Below are positions 24,861 through 31,567 of a DNA stretch of 40,182 bases, one piece after another. The DNA lies in the NCBI GenBank assembly GCA_016182605.1, contig JACPGE010000114.1:1-40182 (forward strand), given 5' to 3'. Origin of the DNA: Candidatus Hydrogenedentota bacterium. Lineage in GTDB: Bacteria; Hydrogenedentota; Hydrogenedentia; Hydrogenedentales; JAEUWI01. The notes under the pieces are model-generated. The model ran no database searches and was not told where the DNA came from. It saw nothing but the letters and a program-made list of their open reading frames with translations. Each line of letters begins with the position of its first letter. Positions within the stretch are counted from its first letter, which is position 1. Position numbers and translations under genes: made by a program.

Positions 24861-27050
24861 GTGCCGTCAATACAGAAAACGGTTTCCACTGTCTCCAGGC
24901 CCGCGCTGGAAGCGCTGAACCAGCTCCGCGAACAAGTCTTGACCACCATCCTGCTGGTCGATGCCTTTCTTGCCTTGCCCGCCATCGCCTGGCTTTCGTG
25001 GAAAGGCACGCCAGACCTCTACTACTACGTGGCAGGCTTTGGCCTCCTCCTCTTCATCACCTTTATCCGCTTCACCGGTTACACCTTTCGCGCCGCCTTG
25101 CTGCTGTTGCTCATCTACGCCTTCGGCTTCACCGAGTACTGGAAAGACGCCTATACCAGTTCCGGCAACATCGCCTTCATGGCGATGTCCGTTCTGGCCG
25201 CCCTCTTCTTCGGCCTTCGCGCGGGCCTCGCCGCCATCGTCGTCAGCCTGGCCTCCGTCATCGCGATCGCGGGGTTTGTCCTCAACGACACCTCCCATAT
25301 TCAGCACATCGTGCGCCCTGTCGCCGCTTCCCTCGATGGATGGGTGGACAATGCGGCGGATCTGGCCGTCATCGGCGTTCCCGTGCTCCTCGTCTTCGCG
25401 TACCTCATCCGCAAGCTCGTGAATTTGATTGCCAGCCTTCATGAGGAAATCCATGAGCGGGAATGCGCCAGCGCCGCCCTGGGCGAGAGCGAACAGAAGT
25501 ACCGCCTTCTCGCGGAGAACGTCAAGGATGTGGTCTACCTCCTGGACCTCGATCTCCAGGTGGAATATTGCAGCCACTCCATCCTGGATCTCGCCGGCTA
25601 CACCGCGGAAGAACTCCTGGCCCTGCCGCTGCAAACCTTGTTCACTCAAGAGACCTTCCGCGCGATCCAGGAAACCTACACCCAGGAAATGGCCCTGGAG
25701 GCGCGCGGCGAAGGCGCCGGCGAGGGGCAGCGCCTGATCGAGTTCGAGTTGATTTGCAAGAGCGGCGTCCCCAAATGGATCGAGTCGGGTGTGGTCCTGC
25801 TTCGGGACGCGTCGGGCAAGCCCCGGAAGATCCTCGGCGTCAGCCGCGACATCACCGATCGCAAAAACGCGGAAGCGGAGCACGCCCTAATCCAGATTCA
25901 GATGCAGGAGATGCAGAAACTGGAAAGCCTCGGCCTCCTCGCCGGCGGCATCGCCCACGATTTCAACAACCTGCTCATGGGGATCGTGGGGAACGCCGAT
26001 CTCGCCCTCGAGCGCACCCGGGGCGACGAGGAACAACAAGCCTGCCTCGAAGAGATCGTGGCGAGTTCCCAGCGCGCCTCGGAACTCTGCGGCCAGCTCC
26101 TCGCCTATTCCGGCCGCGGCAAGTTTCTGGTGCAGGCTGTGGACCTCTCGGTACTGCTCCAGGAGATGGTCAGCTTGCTCAGTCTTTCCGTCGGCAAGGG
26201 CGTCTCGCTCATCTACGACTTTGAGGCGCATTTGCCGCCCGTCGAGGCCGACGTCACCCGGTTGCGCCAAGCCATCATGAACCTTATCATCAATGCGTCG
26301 GACGCTATCGGCCCCGCTACGGGAACCATTCGCCTGGTCACGCGGATGGCCTTGCTGGACGATCCCCTCCGATGCCGCATCAACGGGGGCGACACCATGC
26401 CCGGCGGCGCCTATGTATGCCTTCAGGTCCACGACACCGGATGCGGCATGGAAGAGGAGAGCCGCAGCCGCATCTTCGACCCCTTTTACACGACCAAGCA
26501 AACAGGCCACGGCCTGGGATTGGCCGCGCTCCTCGGCTTCGTGCGAAGCCACGGCGGCGGCATCCAGGTAGAATCCCAGAAAGGAACCGGCACCGTCATG
26601 AGCCTCTGGCTTCCCCCTTCAGACAAACCCGTGGATTCGCTTCAATCGGTCCCGCAAGCAGCCGATGCCTCTGCCATCACCGGCCTCATCCTGCTGGTGG
26701 ACGATGAGGAACCCATACTCCGGCTCGCCTCCAAGGCGCTTTCCAGACGCGGCTTCGAAGTCCTTACCGCAAGCAGCGGTTCGGAGGCCATAAGCATTTA
26801 TGCGACTGAGCATTCGCGCATCCACGCCGTGCTGCTGGACATGACCATGCCCGAAATGACCGGGCTCGAAACCTTTCATCTCTTGCGCGAAATCAACCCG
26901 AATATCCGCGCCATTCTCTCCAGCGGCCATGCCGCTTCAGGTTCGCCCGCATCCGCCACCGGCAAGGGGCTCGTCGGCTTCCTCCAGAAGCCCTACAGGA
27001 TTGAAGACCTCGTCAATATGGTCCGCCAGGCCGTGGAAAGCACCGTCTGA
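24861..27050 (+). CDS. Membrane hybrid histidine kinase with PAS and receiver
   Basis: A 729-residue sensor kinase from a GTG at 24861. Five to six membrane helices (about residues 27-190) form a MASE-like integral sensor. A short coiled linker leads to a PAS/PAC domain (about 211-335: YRLLAENVKDVVYLLD to GVSRDITDR), the H-box GGIAHDFNNLL with His366, the HATPase boxes (NLIINASDAI, VHDTGCGMEE, FDPFYTTKQTGHGLGLAA) and a receiver (LILLVDDEEP, phospho-acceptor Asp660 in LLDMTMPEMTG). The nearby HPt gene at 27988 may take part in its relay. The upstream frame overlaps the preceding membrane-protein gene, so the later start is preferred. TATACT at 24818-24823 is a likely -10. Confidence 0.92.
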   Translation: MPSIQKTVSTVSRPALEALNQLREQVLTTILLVDAFLALPAIAWLSWKGTPDLYYYVAGFGLLLFITFIRFTGYTFRAALLLLLIYAFGFTEYWKDAYTSSGNIAFMAMSVLAALFFGLRAGLAAIVVSLASVIAIAGFVLNDTSHIQHIVRPVAASLDGWVDNAADLAVIGVPVLLVFAYLIRKLVNLIASLHEEIHERECASAALGESEQKYRLLAENVKDVVYLLDLDLQVEYCSHSILDLAGYTAEELLALPLQTLFTQETFRAIQETYTQEMALEARGEGAGEGQRLIEFELICKSGVPKWIESGVVLLRDASGKPRKILGVSRDITDRKNAEAEHALIQIQMQEMQKLESLGLLAGGIAHDFNNLLMGIVGNADLALERTRGDEEQQACLEEIVASSQRASELCGQLLAYSGRGKFLVQAVDLSVLLQEMVSLLSLSVGKGVSLIYDFEAHLPPVEADVTRLRQAIMNLIINASDAIGPATGTIRLVTRMALLDDPLRCRINGGDTMPGGAYVCLQVHDTGCGMEEESRSRIFDPFYTTKQTGHGLGLAALLGFVRSHGGGIQVESQKGTGTVMSLWLPPSDKPVDSLQSVPQAADASAITGLILLVDDEEPILRLASKALSRRGFEVLTASSGSEAISIYATEHSRIHAVLLDMTMPEMTGLETFHLLREINPNIRAILSSGHAASGSPASATGKGLVGFLQKPYRIEDLVNMVRQAVESTV

Positions 27051-27118
27051 ACCCGTGCCCGCCTCCCGGAGCGCCGCAGGGGGACTGTGGTACAATGGGG
27101 GGAAATGGAAACGCACGC

Positions 27119-27817
27119 ATGAGCGGACTCTTCATCAGCGCCTCCGGCATCCTCAACGCCTTCCAGCGGCAGCGGGTTACCGCGAACAACATCGCCAACC
27201 TCAACACCCCTGGATTTCAGGCCAGCCGGCTCCTTTCCACCCCCACACCCGGCGGTGGTGTGCAGGTGGGCGCCATCACCCGCGACCAGAGCCAGGGCGC
27301 CCTCCAAACTACCGGCAATCCCCTGGACTTGGCCACGGCGCAGGGCTACTTCCGCGTCGAAGGCCCCGGCGGCGCCCAGGCCTATACCCGCGACGGGCGC
27401 TTCGGCCTCAACGCGAACGGCGAGGTGGTCACGGCGGATGGAAGCCGCCTTATTCCGCCCGTGCAAGTGCCCGCCGGCGCCACGAGTGTTGCCGTCACCC
27501 AAGATGGCCGCGTCTTCGCCACCGTGGCCGGCCAGGATGCGCCGGTCCCCGCTGGACAATTCGAAGTCTTCACCTTCACCAACCCCCAGGGCCTTCAGGC
27601 CATCGGCGGCGGACAATACACCGCCACGGACGCTTCCGGCGCCGCCATCCCCGCGGCAAGCCTCTCCCTCTACGCCGGCGTTCTCCAAGGCTCCAACGCC
27701 GGCCTCGCCACGGAACAGGTTGGCCTCCTCCTCGACACCCGCTACGCTCAGGCCAACGTGAACGCCTTTCGTGCCCAGGACGAGCTGCTCGGGGAATTGC
27801 TCGACCTGCAAGGATAG
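27119..27817 (+). CDS. FlgG/FlgF-like flagellar rod-hook protein
   Basis: A 232-residue protein of the flagellar basal-body rod/hook family. The N-terminal flg_bb_rod motif is clear (SGLFISASGILNAFQRQRV, then ANNIANLNTPGFQASR), as is a middle beta domain with AYTRDGRFGLNANGEVVTADG, and a C-terminal helix GLLLDTRYAQANVNAFRAQD-like end that forms the rod/hook coiled coil. It could be FlgF or FlgG; the length (232) is nearer FlgF/FlgG than the longer FlgE. It is exported by the flagellar type III system without a signal peptide. No other flagellar gene is in the window, so it is an orphan here. TACAAT at 27091-27096 is a possible -10. Confidence 0.88.
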   Translation: MSGLFISASGILNAFQRQRVTANNIANLNTPGFQASRLLSTPTPGGGVQVGAITRDQSQGALQTTGNPLDLATAQGYFRVEGPGGAQAYTRDGRFGLNANGEVVTADGSRLIPPVQVPAGATSVAVTQDGRVFATVAGQDAPVPAGQFEVFTFTNPQGLQAIGGGQYTATDASGAAIPAASLSLYAGVLQGSNAGLATEQVGLLLDTRYAQANVNAFRAQDELLGELLDLQG

Positions 27818-27987
27818 GCGCCAAGAACCGGCGATCGGCCTTGTTTGCCGCCACATTCTGCAATCTCGTGTCTGGCAATTCTGCGGCGCATGTTGCGGCA
27901 ATGACAGGAGAGAGAAGGTGTTATGAGACAAACAAGCGGCGCCCGTGATTTATCCGGGTTGGGGGTTGTTCCGTTGGCGGCGCCGGA

Positions 27988-28335
27988 TTATGCGCCGAGG
28001 TAAGCGCCGATTTCGGATTTCACCAGCTCGAATTCATCGCGGATCTTGGTGAGCAAGGCTTGTGCGTCCGGTTTTCTTGTGACGGGATCGCAGCCTTCGA
28101 GTCTCAGGGCCAGTTCTTGGAGGCGGGTTGCCCCGACATTGGCGCTGGAACCCTTGATGGTGTGGGCCTCGCGGCGGCAGAGTTCTAGATCGCCGCTGCC
28201 AATGGCGGTATCGAGCCGTTGAATGCGATCGGCGGTGTCTTCCAGATACATTTCGAAGAGTTCGGTTTCGAATGCGCGATCGCCATCGGAAGTCTCTTGA
28301 ATCCTGGAAAAGTCCATTGCGCTGTTTTCGGTCAT
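27988..28335 (-). CDS. HPt phosphotransfer protein
   Basis: A 115-residue cytosolic protein consisting of one histidine phosphotransfer domain. The site is RREAHTIKGSSANVGA with His58 as phospho-acceptor and the Lys-Gly-Ser-Ser turn typical of HPt helices. The four-helix-bundle pattern surrounds it. Such proteins carry phosphate between a hybrid kinase's receiver and a final response regulator. AAGGGG six bases before the ATG at 28335 sets the start; the longer frame to 28449 has no support. The hybrid kinase at 24861 and the regulator at 12959 are candidate partners. Confidence 0.9.
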   Translation of the reverse strand: MTENSAMDFSRIQETSDGDRAFETELFEMYLEDTADRIQRLDTAIGSGDLELCRREAHTIKGSSANVGATRLQELALRLEGCDPVTRKPDAQALLTKIRDEFELVKSEIGAYLGA

Positions 28336-28573
28336 GGCGTTCCCCTTCGAATAGCGTTCATTCCGCGTCACCGGTGTGGGAGGTTGACGTCCAAGCAGGC
28401 CATATGTTGCCACATAAATACAGTACCCAAAGTATTTGGGCGTTTTCAATATTCATTTCCTGGCCGCCTGGAGGCGTTGCGTTCAGACAGCGCGCCTTCA
28501 GACAGCGCAGTTGCAAAACGGGCTGGCCTGTGTTAAATTTACGGCGAAGGAAACGGTTGTTTTGGCTTCCACC
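28336..28573. other. Divergent promoter region, HPt / leucine leader
   Basis: TTCAGACAGCGC occurs twice as a direct repeat with a 15-base period (28482-28493 and 28497-28508). It is followed at once by TTGCAA (28511-28516) and, after a long spacer, TTAAAT (28534-28539), a weak promoter candidate for the leader transcript. The direct repeats could be operator half-sites. No gene is supported here. Confidence 0.4.
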
Positions 28574-28654
28574 ATGCACACATTGGCACTGTCGCACACG
28601 CTGCTCCGACTGCGGAGCGGCGACGGGTCCATTGTGCCGCGAGGTGCCGGTTAG
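28574..28654 (+). CDS. Leucine-rich leader peptide ORF (attenuator)
   Basis: A 26-codon ORF reading MHTLALSHTLLRLR, then SGDGSIVPRGAG. Five of the first 13 residues are Leu, four as CTG/CTC/CTG/CTG and one as TTG, with three leucines in four codons at 28601-28612. An in-frame TTG at 28562 with AAGGA at 28547-28551 is an alternative start, as the ATG has no good ribosome-binding site. It lies upstream of a terminator and a 2-isopropylmalate-synthase-like gene, the place occupied by leuL-type leaders in enterobacteria. Translation is inferred from composition and position only. Confidence 0.6.
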   Translation: MHTLALSHTLLRLRSGDGSIVPRGAG

Positions 28655-28683
28655 CGTTTTCAACATCCATCGGTAACGAATTC

Positions 28684-28716
28684 AAGGCCACGGACCCGCA
28701 CGGTTCGTGGCCTTTT
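28684..28716 (+). terminator. Intrinsic terminator of the leader (attenuator)
   Basis: AAGGCCACG (28684-28692) pairs with CGTGGCCTT (28706-28714), 13-base loop, followed by a short TTTT-C-T run. The 5' shoulder and loop hold GGACCCG (28692-28698), which is exactly complementary to CGGGTCC at 28624-28630 inside the leader ORF; pairing of these two would open the terminator stem. It lies 30 bases after the leader stop codon and about 170 bases before the LeuA-like start. Confidence 0.65.
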
Positions 28717-28758
28717 CTGTATTGCGCCGGAGTGCGCCACACGAAAGGAGGTGTTTCC

Positions 28759-28779
28759 ATGGAATTGGGGCTGCGATAG
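28759..28779 (+). CDS. Tiny ORF with perfect Shine-Dalgarno
   Basis: ATG followed by five codons and TAG (MELGLR), preceded by AAAGGAGGTG at 28744-28753 with five bases spacing, the best ribosome-binding site in the window. Two of its six codons are Leu. The stop codon overlaps the 5' arm of the hairpin at 28779-28820. It may couple translation to folding of the leader. Confidence 0.4.
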   Translation: MELGLR

Positions 28780-28853
28780 TCCGTTCCATCCTGCTGCCGC
28801 GGTGATGGAAGTGAACGGACCCTGTTTCATCACACGAATGGCACTACCGCGGC
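28779..28853 (+). promoter_or_regulatory. Alternative RNA hairpins upstream of LeuA-like gene
   Basis: GTCCGTTC (28779-28786) pairs with GAACGGAC (28813-28820), with CATC/GATG extending the stem inward. In the loop, GCCGCGGT (28796-28803) is fully complementary to ACCGCGGC (28846-28853), 30 bases before the LeuA-like start. The two pairings could alternate, or form a pseudoknot. Function is inferred from position. Confidence 0.4.
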
Positions 28854-28883
28854 GTATGCGCGGAACAAAAAGGCAGGACGAAC

Positions 28884-30107
28884 ATGAAACCGTACATTAG
28901 AATATTGGACACCACCCTTCGCGACGGGGAGCAGACCCCCGGCGTGCATTTGGATGTGGAAGAGAAGATAGCAATCGCACAGGAAATTGCGGGCTTGGGC
29001 GTGGATACTTTGGAGGCGGGCTTTCCGGCGTCGTCTCCAGGCGATTTTGAGGCGGTACGCCGGATAGCCGGGATGGTGCGCGGTTGCGAAGTGGCGGCAT
29101 TGTGCCGTTGCCGCCCGCAGGACATCGCGGCGGCCGCGGAGGCGCTTGCACCGGCAGAGCGCCCGGTGATTCACCTTGTGCTTGGGATCTCGGAGATCCA
29201 TCTGGAGAAGAAGCTTGGCATGAGCCGCGCGGCAGCGGCGCGCAGCATTGCCGAATGCACCCGCATCGCACGCAGTCACGCGGCGGCGGTGCAGTTCAGC
29301 TTCGAGGATGCGACGCGCGCGGACCCGATTTTTCTCCGGCAATGCGTGGACACGGCGATCGAACACGGGGCCACGCGCGTGAACCTGGCGGATACCGTGG
29401 GCTGCGCCTTGCCGCAGGACTTTGGCGCGCTGGTGTCGGGCATCGTGGCGTTTGCGGGGCCGGACATCATAGTGTCCGCGCATTGTCACAACGACATGGG
29501 GCTTGCGACGGCGAACACCATCGCGGCGATTCAGCGCGGCGCGCGACAGGTGGAGGTCACGGTGAACGGCATCGGCGAGCGCGCGGGCAATACGGCGCTG
29601 GAAGAGGTCGCGGTGATACTTCACGCGACGGGCATGGCGCGGCACGGCCTGGACCTCACGAGGATCGCCGCGTTGAGCGCGCGGGTCGCCGCAGCCACCG
29701 GGGTGCCGGTGCAGCCGAACCGTCCTGTGGTGGGCCGCAACGCGTTTGCCCACAGCAGCGGCATCCACCAGGACGGCATCTTGAAGGCGCCGGAGATCTA
29801 TGAGCATGTGCGCCCGCAATGGGTGGGCGTGGCCGGTCACCGGTTCATCCTCACAGCCCGATCGGGGCGGCATGCGGTGGCCCATGTGGCGCGGGAGAAC
29901 GGTTTTGCCGTAGCGGCGGAGGAACTGGACTCGGTGTACGCCGGTTTTATTGCCCAGGCGGACGCGACACGGGGCGAGGTGGGTGTGGAGTGCCTGCGTG
30001 CCGTGGTGGAACGGGTGCGGTCGGCGCCTGCGCGGCGCGTGGCCGCCCGGGGCGTTGTGCGGGAGTATAAATTCGCGCGGAGCGCCTGGCATTTGCTAGA
30101 CTATTGA
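28884..30107 (+). CDS. 2-Isopropylmalate synthase-like enzyme lacking the regulatory domain
   Basis: A 407-residue cytosolic enzyme of the DRE-TIM metallolyase group, which condenses acetyl-CoA with a 2-oxo acid (for LeuA, 2-oxoisovalerate in leucine synthesis). Visible sites: DTTLRDGEQTPG (Arg13, Asp14), the metal-binding SAHCHNDMGLATANT (His200, His202), GIGERAGNTALEEV and the LeuA-type SSGIHQDGILK (HQDG at 295-298), then TARSGRHAVAHVARENGF, which fits LeuA subdomain II. LeuA enzymes are usually about 510 residues; here the C-terminal leucine-binding dimer domain is missing. A homocitrate- or citramalate-synthase role is possible, but the leucine-rich leader favours LeuA. AGGCAGGA precedes the ATG. 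tRNA-Ser follows after 22 bases. Confidence 0.8.
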   Translation: MKPYIRILDTTLRDGEQTPGVHLDVEEKIAIAQEIAGLGVDTLEAGFPASSPGDFEAVRRIAGMVRGCEVAALCRCRPQDIAAAAEALAPAERPVIHLVLGISEIHLEKKLGMSRAAAARSIAECTRIARSHAAAVQFSFEDATRADPIFLRQCVDTAIEHGATRVNLADTVGCALPQDFGALVSGIVAFAGPDIIVSAHCHNDMGLATANTIAAIQRGARQVEVTVNGIGERAGNTALEEVAVILHATGMARHGLDLTRIAALSARVAAATGVPVQPNRPVVGRNAFAHSSGIHQDGILKAPEIYEHVRPQWVGVAGHRFILTARSGRHAVAHVARENGFAVAAEELDSVYAGFIAQADATRGEVGVECLRAVVERVRSAPARRVAARGVVREYKFARSAWHLLDY

Positions 30108-30129
30108 CCTCGAAAATCAGTTTATATGC

Positions 30130-30219
30130 GGAGAGGTGGCCGAGTGGTTGAAGGCGGCGGTCTCGAAAGCCGTTGACGGGGCAACCCGTTCCAGGGTTCG
30201 AATCCCTGCCTCTCCGCCA
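30130..30219 (+). tRNA. tRNA-Ser (anticodon CGA)
   Basis: A class II tRNA of 90 bases with encoded CCA. The acceptor arms GGAGAGG and CCTCTCC pair, the D arm has GGCCGAGTGGTTGAAGGC, the anticodon loop reads CTCGAAA (anticodon CGA, reading UCG), a long variable arm follows, and the T arm has GGTTCGAATCC. The discriminator is G. It lies 22 bases after the LeuA-like gene and is followed by a terminator, so it may be read from the leuA promoter; no good promoter of its own is visible. Confidence 0.95.
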
Positions 30220-30226
30220 TGTATTG

Positions 30227-30254
30227 AAAACCCCCAGCTTACTGGGGGTTTTTC
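30227..30254 (+). terminator. Intrinsic terminator after tRNA-Ser
   Basis: AAAACCCCCAG (30227-30237), loop CTTA, CTGGGGGTTTTT (30242-30253). A perfect stem with a T-run; it also works in the other direction because of the A-run in front. Confidence 0.9.
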
Positions 30255-30759
30255 TGTGGTGCGCCCGGCAGGGCGGTGCGGTAGGAATCTTGGGAGGATG
30301 GCGCTTCGCGGGCCACGGAACACACAGAGCACACGGAAGAAAATGTGAGGTGGGGGCGTCCCGCCCGCATAGTATTCATTGGGATCGGGTCTGGTGTGTT
30401 CGTGCTTCTTATTCGTGTGTCTTGGCGTTCATTCGTGGTCTGATTGACGGCGTGGTTCTCGGAGGAATCAAACCACAAATGGACACCGATGCACACGAAT
30501 GGGAGGCGCTTTTGCGAAACGAGGGGGATTTGATTGACTCATATTGTGCTTTATATGAAAAATGCGTATTGTTTAAGTGCGTTTGATTTGGGGGAGCGAG
30601 GCCTTGGGCGCTTCGATGGGTGAGGGCAGGGGTGCCCTGGTGGCGGGTCTGCTTGAGGGAGGCCGATGCGGTGTCGCTTTAGGCGGGGGCCCTGGATTGT
30701 GCTGGTCTTCCAGGCCGCGACGGCCAATGCTTTTTCTGGATGGCGATTCTTTTTTGGGA
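30255..30759. repeat. Gene-free region with interspersed-repeat phrases
   Basis: No gene is supported. At 30309-30345 the sequence has GGCCACGGAACACACAGAGC and a continuing CACACGGAAG unit. At 30411-30440 it has ATTCGTGTGTCTTGGCG and CATTCGTGGT, and at 30471-30500 AACCACAAATGGACACCG and GCACACGAAT. The last two are imperfect inverted copies of one 30-base unit separated by 30 bases. These phrases are familiar from many environmental bacterial genomes as widely scattered non-coding repeats. Confidence 0.6.
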
Positions 30760-30790
30760 TTGACTTGCACTAGAATCGACTGTTTATATA
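30760..30790 (+). promoter_or_regulatory. Promoter of first DUF1801 gene
   Basis: TTGACT (30760-30765), spacer 18, TTATAT (30784-30789; TATATA one base later). The Shine-Dalgarno TGGAGGA follows at 30804-30810 and the ATG is at 30817, so the transcript would have a leader of about 20 bases. Confidence 0.65.
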
Positions 30791-30816
30791 TGTGTCCATC
30801 GGTTGGAGGAATACAC

Positions 30817-31332
30817 ATGGAAGGCAGGATGTCCAAGAAACCGGCGAAGAAGGCCGTGGCCAGGAAGCCCGCTGCGAAGGCGGGCAAGCCCCGAAAGACG
30901 GTCGGGGCCTCGTCCGCCGTGGGGCCTGCGGAACCGGTCCTCCTCACGGGCGGCAATCCGCAGATTGCGAAGGCCTATGGCGATGCGCCTGTGCAGGCGT
31001 ACATCGCGGCGATGCCGGGCTGGAAAAGTGGCGTCGGGCGCCGCCTCGACGCACTCATAGAAAGCGCCGTCCCCGGTGTGCAGAAGGCGGTCAAATGGAA
31101 CACCCCGCTCTATGGCGTTGAGGGGGAGGGCTGGTTCGCCGCGTTCAACTGCTGCACGAAGTACGTCAAGGTGACTTTCTTCCGTGGTATGTCGTTGCAT
31201 CCGGTGCCGCCCGTTGCGTCCAAGCAGAAGGAGGTGCGCTATTTCCACCTCTTTGAGGAAGATGCATTGGACGAGGCGCAGTTCGTGGCCTGGGTGAAGC
31301 AGGCGAGCGCGTTGCCGGGGGAGCGGATGTGA
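30817..31332 (+). CDS. DUF1801 (YdhG-like) protein
   Basis: A 171-residue protein: a Lys/Ala/Pro-rich N-terminus (about 1-35, resembling a histone-H1-like tail) followed by a DUF1801 domain (about 55-165) with SGVGRRLDALIESAVPGVQKAVKWNTPLYG-type sequence (only the core VKWNTPLYG is the family hallmark) and VKVTFFRGMSL. DUF1801 is related to the iron-chaperone frataxin-like YdhG fold; function is unknown. The family often clusters with SRPBCC proteins, and one lies 3.4 kb downstream. TGGAGGA six bases before the ATG sets the start; the frame is open to 30577. Confidence 0.82.
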   Translation: MEGRMSKKPAKKAVARKPAAKAGKPRKTVGASSAVGPAEPVLLTGGNPQIAKAYGDAPVQAYIAAMPGWKSGVGRRLDALIESAVPGVQKAVKWNTPLYGVEGEGWFAAFNCCTKYVKVTFFRGMSLHPVPPVASKQKEVRYFHLFEEDALDEAQFVAWVKQASALPGERM

Positions 31333-31567
31333 GGGATGGGTAGTCGCTGGACCTAGGACGGGGGTAATGAGGATGAACTTCAGGTCGCCATCGCTCAAAG
31401 GACCGGGTGAAGGTCTGAGGCACAGTAGCCTGTGGTTTCTGCGGCAACTGACGACGGGGGCTTCTGCCTTTCTTTACCCTTCCGATTCCCGTACAATCCC
31501 TCCGTGAGCCGATAGAATAGCCAATTCCGCCGCCAAACCCGGCAAATTAATAGAGGAAACCGCTGTC

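Noticed and set aside
28838-28875. T-box-like sequence GGCACTACCGCGG before the LeuA-like gene
   Set aside because: It only loosely resembles the T-box core (AGGGTGG-N-ACCGCG): no adjacent stem I or specifier loop could be recognised, and the bases are better explained by pairing with 28796-28803.
30097-30128. Own promoter for tRNA-Ser (TTGACC near 30104, TTATAT near 30122)
   Set aside because: Spacing is far too short and the -10-like sequence touches the mature tRNA 5' end.
30173-30586. Plus-strand open frame overlapping tRNA-Ser
   Set aside because: It runs through the tRNA, the terminator and repeat phrases; the translation is repeat-derived.
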